Part shown: positions 55,209 through 64,000 of the stretch, piece by piece
Layout of the letters: each line of letters opens with the position of its first letter
Position numbering within the stretch: position 1 is the stretch's first letter
Source of the DNA: Hysterangium stoloniferum
Lineage: Eukaryota; Basidiomycota; Agaricomycetes; Hysterangiales; Hysterangiaceae
Direction: 5' to 3'
Length of the DNA: 64,000 nt
Assembly (NCBI GenBank): GCA_015178975.1
Contig: WHVD01000008.1
Span: 124,001 to 188,000, forward strand
The notes under the pieces: model-generated
What the model saw: only the letters and a program-made list of their open reading frames with translations
Databases searched by the model: none
Told to the model about the DNA's origin: nothing
Translations under genes and position numbers: made by a program

Positions 55209-57833
55209 ATGGCTTACTATGTCTCGTTAAATCTATGCTCCGGGCAGAATCCTTCGGAGGAAGCGGAGGAGCAAATACTATATGAGGCGGTTTATGGACT
55301 AAGTACAGGAACACGAGTATATAATGTCCAAAGCGAATCAATTTTCATTCCCGCTTATAATGCTACCCCTGAAAATCACAAAATGATTAACAGACCACCC
55401 GGAGACGAGGAACCTCAGTGTAGGGAAGTATACATTTCTATATCTCATGAGGATTTTGTTGAAAAGGGAGATTGTTTGGAAGTGCACTGTCAGCACCGCG
55501 AAGGTCTGTCAGGAAATAAGAACTCTTCCAACAACGTGCCACCATCGATCGAAGAAATCATGGACGAGGAAATGTTTATTGATCGGGTTGCCTGCCTTAA
55601 CGAGCAACATCTGATAGAGGACATAAGAAACGATATGGAGGAGGAAACCTTTCCTTTCGACCCCGGACTTCCTCCTGACCTCTTGATCGGTGACAAATCG
55701 GACTCTGAGGGGGAAGAAGCAGGTGTGACTGTCTTGAACAGACGACTCCGTTGGGATGCTGAATTAGCCCTTAGAAAAGAGATGAAACAACCTAGAATAC
55801 AATATCCCAGATCCAGTAAGCTAATGAAAGAAGATACCTCAATCATATACCGAAAGAGGGAACCACCCGGAGGATATTCTAGTGTTGGCGTTTCAGCACT
55901 ACATACACTCGGAGGAGTAGGAAGTCCCGATTGCGAGGAACCCATTAAAATTAGACTGGATACCGGAGCCGACTTGTCCCTCATGTCAGAGGAATTCTAC
56001 CAGGAACTGAAGGATCAGCCTAAACTGAAGCAAGGACTTAAACTACGATTAATACAGCTTACTGGGAGTGCCCGAGTACTGGGCTATGTATATTAACGTT
56101 CCCGTCTACCTTAAGGACGACAAGGGAACCCTGTTGCGATTTAATGTGGAAACCTACGTAGTACGAGGGATGACCGTACCTATCCTCTTAGGAGAAGACT
56201 TCCATATCAACTATGAGATAGGAACGTTGCGAGATCAACCCCTGGGATCAAGACTAATCCTCCCTGGGAGAGCAGGATTCATTCCCGCCAGCTCCTCCAA
56301 CGAACCTATCCCGTTAGCCTTTTCAGTTAACAAGATCTCGCTGGAAGACAAGCGAATCCCGCCGACTAATTTAACATCCAAACCTGATAAGGGCATGCAT
56401 GCTGAGAGAGTCACGAGAGCCCTAGAGGATTGCACGATAGAGCCTGAGTCAGTTAGGTTAATACCCATCTTTACCGGGGACCTAGAGGACGGGAATGGAT
56501 TGTGGAGGGTATAGTTCTACAGAACGAAGATGGGACTATCCTTGCTGCTCCCACAACCACTATCTCTAAAGAAAAGAGTATGGTGCCACTGGCTAATCCG
56601 ACCTTAACTCCTCAAACTATTAGAAGAGGAGAGATCGTAGGTCTAATTCACGATGCCCGAGTCTGGACCCAAAAGCCTCGTTCCCAAGCAGAAGAGGAAT
56701 CAATGCGAGCCGCAAGCTTGAAGATCGCCCACTGCATAGAAAGCATCTCCAAGCTGGAAGAAGACAATACCTCCAGTCCTCAACCATCTATGGTATCCCT
56801 AGGGAACGAGGCGGTAGATGACTTTGATCCCGCAGGCCCAAAGACTTCGGAAGTTCCTTCCTTGGAAAAGCTCTCCTTGGAGGATCTGCATAAACTAGTC
56901 AATTTAGGACCTGACATCCCTCCTGATGTTATGCCTCACCTTAGCTCAATATTGACTAAGAACATGCAAGCGTTTGGAGTTGATGGAAGACTGGGCCAAG
57001 TAGACAGTAAGGCCACTATCCCACTGAAAATCGACGTGCAACCAGTGTCTGTACCGATGTTTCAAACTTCCCCTGCCAACAGGAAGGTCATAGACGAGCA
57101 AATGGATACCTGGTTCCAACAAGGAGTCATTGAACCTTTCGAAAAGCCCTTGGGGAGCGCTGCCTTCGTAGTCTATCGTAATAATAAGCCTCGCATGGTC
57201 ATTGATTATCGAAAACTGAACAGCCTTACTATCCCGGACGAGTTCCCGTTGCCCTGACAATCAGAAATTATGCAAGCACTCTCAGGATCCAACGTTCTCT
57301 CCTCGTTCGATGCTCTAGCTGGTTTTACCCAGCTAGAAATGCTGGAGGAAGACCGACATAAAACGGCCTTTCGATCACATCGAGGACTGTGGCAATTTAG
57401 AAGGATGCCTTTCGGATTAAGAAACGGACCTTCCATTTTCCAGCGAATCATGCAAAACACGCTAGCACCCTATCTGTGGATATTCTGTCTAGTCTACGTA
57501 GATGATATAGTAATCTTTTCTAAGACCTGGGAAGATCATATTGAGCACCTGGACCAAGTATTACAAGCAATAATCTCGGCTGGCATCACTCTTTCTCCCA
57601 AAAAATGCTATGTAGGCTACAACTCTATTCTCCTTCTTGGACACAAGGTGTCGTGGCTAGGTTTTTCGACCCATCAGGAAAAAGTACGAGCCATATTGGA
57701 ACTAGCAACCCCAGCTAAAATGTCCAAACTTCAACGTTTTCTGGGTATGGTTTTATATTCTCGGCTTACATACCTTTCTATGCATGGACTGTATCCCCTG
57801 CTTTTCTTGTTACTCAAAAAGGGCATGCGATGA
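55209..57833 (+). pseudogene. Retrotransposon pol, part 1: aspartic protease and reverse transcriptase, broken
   Basis: Protease active site IRLDTGADLSLMSE (about 55950-55990) and the later PILLGEDFH motif lie in different frames because of a one-base shift near 56090. A second shift near 56485 restores the frame (WIVEGIVLQNEDGTIL). The reverse transcriptase shows FEKPLGSAAFVVYRNNKPR, MVIDYRKLNSLTIPDEF, RRMPFGLRNGPSIFQ and the catalytic YVDD (about 57495-57510), then ITLSPKKCYVG and LGHKVSWLGF. In-frame TGA stops sit at 57255-57257 and 57831-57833. The order and motifs are standard Ty3/gypsy. Confidence 0.92.
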
Positions 57834-60227
57834 TCTTGGGGAGTAGATCAGGAACGAGCCTTTAACGACGTCAAAGCGGCCCTGAGCTCTTCTCCAGTTT
57901 TAGCACATCCCGTGATCGGGATGCCTTACCGTCTCTATACGGACGCCTCTGACTTCGTCCTAGGTTGCTGTCTACAGCAAGTACAAAAAATGACTCTACG
58001 GGACCTAAAGAACATGAAGATCTATACCCAAGCGGAATCAGCATTCGAGCAGTCAAAACCGGTACCAACATTTGTCACCCACTTTAAGACCAAGGTCCCC
58101 GAGATCACTTGGACTGACTCTTGGGTGAAGACATTCGAGGATACTTGTGTTACAGTAGAGCGAGTCATCACATACTGGAGTCGTACCCTCAAGAAACCGG
58201 AACGCAACTACTCAGCCACAGAAAGGGAAGCATTAGCTGCTAAGGAAGGTTTAGTTCATTTCCAACCATTCGTGGAAGGGGAGCACGTACTCCTCATCAC
58301 AGATCATGCCGCTTTACAATGGGTTAGGTCATACGAGAACACCAATCGACAACTGGCTGCATGGGGGGCAGTGTATGCAGCGTACCCAGGCCTCGAGATA
58401 CTACATCGTGCTGGACGAGTACACAGTAACATCGACCCCTTATCTAGACTACCACGAGTACCCCACTCAGTGAGTCCAGCTGGAGATGATATTCCGACGA
58501 TTGTGTCAAGCTCACTCAGGAAAGGAATGGAGGAGAAACCACAAGAAGCTAATCCCGTGAGGAGAGCCATCTTTGCCACACAACGAGAACTCGTAGAACC
58601 CATCGGAACCCCAGAGGACACCCCACAAACCGAATGGGATTTGTATAACCTTCCCAGAGACAATGAAGAGGACGAATCATTATTCCATTCACTAAACCCT
58701 CAACTGCTCGTAAGCATTGACGAAAAATTCCTGAAAGAGTTCTCAGAAGGGTATCGGAAAGACCCGGCCTTCAGAAGCTACTACGTTGAGGAACTGAAAT
58801 CCCCAAATGCCGTAGCCACCCCTTCACATTTCTTCATTGGAGAAAAAAGGTTGTTGTATTTTCACGATTCGGACTGGAAAAGTCGGATCTGCGTTCCTAA
58901 CAATATGACAACCACGATTCTAAAGCTAATACACGATAATCCCTTCGAAGGAGCTCACGCTGCAGGGCATAGACTCTTCCTGCTCATGAAAGACTGCTTC
59001 TTCTGGCCTAGAATGTTACAGGATTGCGTGGCATATGCTCACAGTTGTGACACCTGTCAGAAAACAAAAATTGATCACTCTGCACCACAGGGAGCCCTCA
59101 GACCGGCTGATGTACCTTCTAAGCCATTTGAAGTGGTCTCCATGGATCTCATAACCGGATTACCAACTTCTGGCAGTGACTCTTACTCGGCCATTCTCGT
59201 GGTGGTCGACAAGCTAACACGCTTTGTTATCTCTGAATGCATCTTTTCTAACTTGTCTGCCGAAGGATTTGCACAGATCTTCGTAAACCGAGTGGCATCT
59301 CCTTTTGGACTACCCTCCAGGATTATCTGTGATAGAGACAAAAGGTGGACCTGTAGGTTCTGGAGGGAAGTTTGCAAGATATATGGAACCGCTTTAGCCG
59401 TCTCCTCTTCTCACCACCCTCAGATGGACGGGCAGACAGAGAACATGAATGCCACCCTCAAACAAATGCTGAGGGCTTACTGCTCATCCACCAAGGAAGA
59501 ATGGTCTAACTGGATTGGAATAGTAGCCAACACTTACAACTCCACCATTCATAGTTCGACTAACTACGCTCCCGCCTTCCTCTTAATGGGATATCTACCG
59601 AGGGGAATGTCTAGAGTACTAGGGGGAGACGATCCTGTAGTCCCCAGGGAACTGTCTGAAAGTCCTATGGCGGACTCATGGATCATGGAATTGGAAAGTC
59701 ACAGACAAATGGCTAGGGACTCAATCACCCGAGCACAAGAAACCCAAGCTCGATCGTACAACAAGCATCGAAAGCCGGTAGAAGAAATCTCGGAGGGGGA
59801 TCTAGTATTAGTCAACCCCCATTCCTTAGAAGTGCTAGAAATTAAGGGTAGCGGAAGAAAACTAATCCAAAGATGCATCGGACCATTTCAGGTCCTGGAA
59901 AAAATTAACCCCCAAGTCTTCAGACTCAGAATACCCCCGGAGTATCAAATGCACCCTGTCATTAACCGAGCCCACCTTAAGAAGTATCACTCGTCCCCGG
60001 AAGTGTTTGGCCCTAGGGAGCTGCTCAAGAACCCCAGAGAGCTAAGTTCAAATGAGGAAGAATATGAAGTTGAGGCCATTACTGGCCACATGAAACTTCG
60101 AAATCGCCTGTTTTTTCGAATCAGGTGGAAAGGCTATGGACCTGAGGAGGACTCCTGGCTAAACAGCACTGACCTCCGAAATACCCCAGCTCTACTTAGA
60201 GCGTACAAGACGCTGCATCGGATTTGA
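57834..60227 (+). pseudogene. Retrotransposon pol, part 2: RNase H, integrase and chromodomain (open frame, severed from RT)
   Basis: An uninterrupted frame of about 800 codons after the TGA at 57831. RNase H: LYTDASDFVLGCCLQQ, then YSATEREALAAKEGL and LLITDHAALQW. Integrase: zinc-binding HHCC (GAHAAGHRLF ... CDTCQKTK), then the catalytic triad: Asp in VSMDLITGLP, Asp in IICDRDKRWTCRFW, and Glu in PQMDGQTENMN. The GPY/F-type segment RCIGPFQVLEKINPQVF precedes a C-terminal chromodomain (YEVEAITGHMKLRNRLFF, WKGYGPEEDSWL), which places the element among the chromoviruses. Without the upstream part, it cannot be made as a normal polyprotein. Confidence 0.93.
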
Positions 60228-60546
60228 TGATGGGTATATGCAGTCTCACCGAGAACCCGGAATCACTTTCCTCCCGAGAATACACAGTGTAATTTTCCTT
60301 ACTCTACTTGACAATCAACTCTAATTTTAACTTTTATTTCCTTTTCCAAAAATCAACTTCAGTCACCTTGCCTTCACTCCATGACCACCAACCTCTAGCC
60401 CTTCACCTCTTCACCTCGTGCCAATAACCGAGCGGAGTTTTAATTTCTAAGGATACAAAAGACGTAAAATTGCTTAAGAATCTCCGACCTTTCTTTACCT
60501 TCAACCACTACCATCACACAACATTCGTACGACCCGTAATCATACC

Positions 60547-61707
60547 ATGTCCCAACCGCCTCTCTCGAAGTCCAAATTCCCCAAGTTCAAAAGGATCCCA
60601 AAAACGCCTGCCACCGAGCATCTCTGGAACCCTGCCACCACCTCCTCGGGACCACCTTGCACTGAAATAGTCGAGCGCCCTTTCCCTTACCACGAGGCCT
60701 CCACCTCTAATCCCTCGAGCTATTCCTCGATGCACTGGGGACCAGCAGAGACTACCTCGAGAGTCATTCACGATTCTCAATGGTCACCTCGCACCGAATT
60801 GGTCAGGACACCCACTTCTTTTAACCAGGCCCCTCCCTCCAGATATTGGAACCAAAAGGACATCCCTTTGGAAGGACCCTCCACTCGCGCCTGGGGATCA
60901 GCAGAGACTATCTCGAGGGTCATTCACGATTCTCAAGGGGCACCTGGCACCGTAATGGTCGAGACACCCACTCCTTGTAATCAGGCCCCTTCCTCAGGAT
61001 GTTGGGACCTACAGGACCTCCCTTGGGATGGACCCCCTGTTCAAACCTCCCCATCCCCCCCACCTGAGGAAGTAGCCTGGAAACATCGTGAAAAGGAGGA
61101 GCATTGCGCCCAAAACCAACAGGAGCTCAAAGAACTTAAAAGAAATAGGAGGGAGAAGTTCGTGCAAGATTGGATAGCCAGGGGAGGAATGGAAGGAGTA
61201 CCCTCCAAGGCCCAAAGAAGAGAGAGCAGGATTCAGGGGGGCTACGCCCCAATCACACCAATTCTCCCTCCCCCGGGGAAGAAATGGGCGGATTTTGTAG
61301 AAACCGAGGAGAGTGATAATGGGACACCCTGCATACGCGCCGCTGGAACTAAAAGCCGGAAAGGGAAGGATGGTACTACCTTTTATGATTGGGAATTGGT
61401 CAGACGGATTAAACTCCGAAGTATCAGACTGACCCGAGGAGATGAAAAGGAACCACCCTCAGGGACCAACCCTCCTCAGGGACCAGCACAGAAACGGTTT
61501 CAGATCGGCCCCACCAACTCTTCTTCAGACTTGGAGGATAGTGACACCTCCTATCCACGATACGGGGCAAAGTATTTGGGGGAGGACTCATTCGAAGGGT
61601 TCTTACTGCCAAACCCCATACATTTTGTCTCTAGCGATCCAATCAAAGAAGGGAACTTAGACCAACTGTCAGAATATGGCGTGGGTATCGACCAAACAAG
61701 ACCTTGA
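60547..61707 (+). CDS. Extra retrotransposon ORF, unknown function, with in-frame repeats
   Basis: 386 codons from an ATG at 60547, sense to pol, starting about 320 bp after the pol stop. No family recognised. The N-terminal third is Pro/Ser/Thr-rich and contains a 52-residue unit repeated in frame: WGPAETTSRVIHDSQ at about 60736 and WGSAETISRVIHDSQ 156 bp later, with an older, weaker third unit ahead of them. The middle has a charged helix (KHREKEEHCAQNQQELKELK) and an Arg/Lys-rich stretch. It has no signal peptide or membrane segment, so it does not look like an env gene. It could be a relocated gag-like part or a captured host sequence. The frame ends at TGA 61705. Confidence 0.6.
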   Translation: MSQPPLSKSKFPKFKRIPKTPATEHLWNPATTSSGPPCTEIVERPFPYHEASTSNPSSYSSMHWGPAETTSRVIHDSQWSPRTELVRTPTSFNQAPPSRYWNQKDIPLEGPSTRAWGSAETISRVIHDSQGAPGTVMVETPTPCNQAPSSGCWDLQDLPWDGPPVQTSPSPPPEEVAWKHREKEEHCAQNQQELKELKRNRREKFVQDWIARGGMEGVPSKAQRRESRIQGGYAPITPILPPPGKKWADFVETEESDNGTPCIRAAGTKSRKGKDGTTFYDWELVRRIKLRSIRLTRGDEKEPPSGTNPPQGPAQKRFQIGPTNSSSDLEDSDTSYPRYGAKYLGEDSFEGFLLPNPIHFVSSDPIKEGNLDQLSEYGVGIDQTRP

Positions 61708-62621
61708 CCACCATTGCCACAGAAAACCCCATCCAACCCTCTCCCATACCTCTCCCTCTACCCATCCCCACCCCAGAGTTACAGGAGCGTGCGCCACCAC
61801 AGCTATGGGACTCCTTGGACCACCCCCCGAACCTGCAGCTTTCTATGCCTGCTACTACCTGTGAGCTGTCGCCAGCTCCATACCAATCGGAACAGGCCTA
61901 TGACGTTGTAATGCTCGACCCTCCAATCGCCAAGTCACCCTCCACGTCTGTTCCCTCGAGTTAAAAGGCCTGTGGGACACAAAGAGCCTCCCATACAATC
62001 GAGCCGATGAACAGGGAAACAGTACTAAGCAGGAACAAGACTGATGGCGACGTTTGGGTGCGAATAGCAATCAACTATCACTCAACACAGTTCACCGTCA
62101 GCAGGGTCCTGGGTCAACTACTGCCCGCACTACAGCCACCCTTGCTAGAGGGGAAAGTACGTGACTGCAGAGGACTCGCACCATTGGAGGAGACTATGGT
62201 TGACTTTTACCTGCTAATAAACGACGCGGCAGAGGCGGAGAAGCTGCAAAGCATTGTCTCAGGGATCAAGCTGTCACCATTCAGACAGCTGTCGGCGCAC
62301 TTCCCTTGCACCCCTCCTGAACCTTCAATCTCTACCCCCCTTACCGACCTTGTCGATCTCCTTGAGGAGTTACTTCCTGCTAATGACAGTTGGCTGGACC
62401 CTGATTGCTTGACTGCGGGCAGTACTACTCCCCAGCAGACTGCACTTCATCTCCTCCTGCAACTGGACCTCGACCCAGCTGACAGGATTTGCCTCATCAT
62501 CAGGACACGACAAAAAGCCTACGGCTGCTGGGTATCTATGGTGCATAAAGCGGGACAATTGTCTCCCAACTCTTGCGACTCAAAGCTCTGTGAGATTGTA
62601 GGTCCCCTCCGCAACAAGTAG
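61704..62621 (+). pseudogene. Second extra retrotransposon ORF, unknown, split by a stop
   Basis: Frame from an ATG at 61704 (overlapping the previous stop) runs to TAA near 61962, then continues in the same frame through an ATG at 62007 to TAG at about 62619-62621. The 5' part is Pro-rich; the 3' part is helical and leucine-rich (VSRVLGQLLPALQPPLLEG, LVDLLEELLPANDSWL). No domain recognised. It may be the C-terminal half of the preceding ORF after a frameshift. Confidence 0.5.
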
Positions 62622-62724
62622 GAGGAATGGGGTCAGGCAATATTACAGCTAGGGGGTTCCGACAAGGAAGCATGGGGAGGAGTCCCCAGTAGGCTACAAG
62701 ACTTCGCATGACATGGTCCTCCGA

Positions 62725-62737
62725 ACTGGGGGGGCAC
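62725..62737 (+). other. Polypurine tract
   Basis: G-rich run (ctgggggggcac) immediately upstream of the 3' LTR, in the expected position for plus-strand priming. Confidence 0.65.
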
Positions 62738-63407
62738 TGTGAAGGATAGGTCATATAGGAAGCGCGACTAAAGGCTCTAAGCCTAGACCTTAAGCCACTT
62801 TATAATACAATTATTTCATTTTGTTTTATATTTTTTATTCCTTTTTATTCTCTCTTTATCATTCATAAATACACTTTATAGTTCGAGAGCCCATGTATGC
62901 TTGTGGGCGCTCTCACCCACAAGAAGTATATGTATGTCACAGTAGTAGTCACACGACTAAATTTTAGACACTTTTCAACCCCAACAACCATCACCTGCAC
63001 ATGCAAGTACTGGTTTGGGGTCTTGTCTAAAACAAACTTCTACTTATCTCTTTTCATTGAGTTATAGTAATTACATTTTGTACTGAAACAGTTGAAATCC
63101 GTTATTACTATTCAACTCAACTTCAAGCTCTTGACTAGCATGGTAAGAATATCCATTGTAACTAACTTTCTTAGGATATTCTCTCTCTTTCACACACTAC
63201 GTACTTTCTCTTGTCTATTCGGCCTTCAGCCCAACTAGCTAAACAATTGAATCGTACCGTAAGGTCGATCCATCCTTGTAATTATCTGCCGATCGTACCT
63301 TCAAGGTCGATCGCAATCTACATCTTAACTACTAGTCGATTGTATTTCGTACTATCATTAGTCGATAACAATCATACATTGAGTGGTAAACTACTTGACC
63401 CTTTACA
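62738..63407 (+). repeat. 3' LTR
   Basis: 670 bp, TGTGAAGG to CTTTACA. Differs from the 5' LTR by many C/T and G/A transitions and by a small insertion in the T-rich segment. Confidence 0.95.
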
Positions 63408-63567
63408 CCCAGTATGCATGGCATTGGCAAATAGCCCAGTATTTATCTTGGACCGTCGCTATTGTCTACAAAGGTTCCATCAATCCAATAAATTCCCCAC
63501 AATGAATAAGCTCACTGAAGTGAGTAATTTTCCTAGATGGTATATTATGAAAGTGACTGTTCATTAG

Positions 63568-64000
63568 TATGCACTTTCCACACCCCAACCAAAATCAAGG
63601 ATGATTTTGGATACTGCGCACACCATATGGTGTTTAGTGTTTCAGATATTGGGCTACCTTCAAGACCCCTGTCTAGTAACGAATGAACCTGAAAATGCCA
63701 TCTGCACACAGGGTACTCAGGTGGTGTCCCAGATGATTGGGAAAACTGTTCGAGATTCGATATCTACTGTTAACTTTGAGGTTCATTTCACTCGTGAGCC
63801 TTGGCCTCATGCAGGAGAGCTGATCGCTAGGAGACTAGAAATCTCACAAGTTTTGACTGCCTCCCACTCTACCAAAGCATCTATTCTCCCGCCGTTGGCT
63901 GCCCCACAGGTGTTATCATCGGATGAGGATGATTCTCCCACAGATGCTCTCACTCCCCCAGATGAACCTTCTCCTCCTGGCATTCCTTCTCCCAGTATTC
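63568..64000 (+). CDS. Partial open frame of unknown identity running off the right edge
   Basis: Open from 63568 (after a TAG at 63565) to the window end; the first ATG is at 63601. It encodes a plausible protein, with ICTQGTQVVSQMIGKTVRDS and FTREPWPHAGELIARRLE followed by an acidic Ser/Asp and then Pro-rich stretch (SSDEDDSPTDALTPP, PPDEPSPPGIPSPS). I do not recognise the family. Its place beside a retrotransposon, in a repeat-rich stretch, makes another mobile-element ORF possible. There is no start-context or splice evidence that it is a real gene. Confidence 0.4.

Larger units (their letters stand above)
52140..63407 (+). mobile_element. Ty3/gypsy chromovirus LTR retrotransposon with extra 3' coding block, inactive
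   Basis: An 11.27 kb element with two LTRs (52140-52801 and 62738-63407), a primer-binding site, gag, pol in the order protease, reverse transcriptase, RNase H, integrase, chromodomain, and a G-rich polypurine tract. It is longer than the 5-8 kb usual for fungal gypsy elements because of about 2.1 kb of extra coding sequence (60547-62621) before the 3' LTR. Five in-frame TGA stops and several frameshifts in gag-pol make it non-autonomous now. The bases flanking the LTRs (atcat before, cccag after) do not match, so no target-site duplication is seen. Confidence 0.95.

Noticed and set aside
53680..57833. RIP-type hypermutation of the retroelement
   Set aside because: The stop codons are TGA but the preceding bases are not T, so the TCG context expected in basidiomycetes is not seen; ordinary CpG deamination fits better.
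60547..62621. Env-like gene in the retrotransposon
   Set aside because: No signal peptide, membrane segment or cysteine pattern; only its position would suggest env.

Overview
The window is nuclear DNA from a filamentous basidiomycete, most likely an Agaricomycete. Genes are dense and split by many 45-65 bp GT-AG introns. Several products have typical fungal forms: a Skt5/Chs4-type chitin synthase regulator, a JHD1-type PHD-JmjC demethylase, fungal Mod5, Pex6, Erg1 and Gpi1, and a chromodomain LTR retrotransposon. No CRISPR array, operon or complete RNA gene was seen. Exon boundaries were worked out by eye from reading frame and family motifs, so small splice errors are possible.

Layout. 1-18.2 kb holds housekeeping genes: an FG nucleoporin (minus, runs off the left edge), an MPPED-like metallophosphoesterase, the FACT subunit SPT16 (17 exons), an isopenicillin-N-synthase-like 2OG-Fe(II) oxygenase, the Skt5/Chs4-like protein ending in a CaaX box, and a PHD-JmjC demethylase. 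19.1-24.7 kb is a local expansion of three tandem alpha/beta hydrolase genes on the minus strand. A 484 bp foldback element sits between the two youngest copies. 24.9-48.5 kb is again compact: MOD5, PFK-2/FBPase-2, PBN1/PIG-X, a Rho4-like GTPase, a Mis14/NSL1-like kinetochore protein, CtIP/Sae2, GPI1/PIG-Q, GAR1, a PhoD-like phosphatase, PEX6 and ERG1. Two of these (PBN1, GPI1) act in GPI-anchor synthesis. MIS14 and SAE2 are divergent from a spacer of about 110 bp.

48.5-64 kb is gene-poor and repeat-rich. It has a degenerate tandem repeat, the wreck of a DUF202-type membrane protein gene, a single arm of the same foldback repeat found at 21 kb, a tRNA-like promoter head, and then an 11.3 kb Ty3/gypsy chromovirus with 662 and 670 bp LTRs. 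Its gag-pol is broken by in-frame stops, all of them TGA, and by frameshifts. It carries an extra coding block of about 2 kb between pol and the 3' LTR that I cannot assign. An unidentified open frame runs off the right edge.

The most unusual items are the extra downstream coding block of the retroelement with its in-frame 52-codon repeat, the dispersed foldback element and its solo arm, a non-canonical GC-AG intron that splits the P-loop of the Rho GTPase, and the near-zero spacing between the divergent PFKFB and PBN1 start codons.
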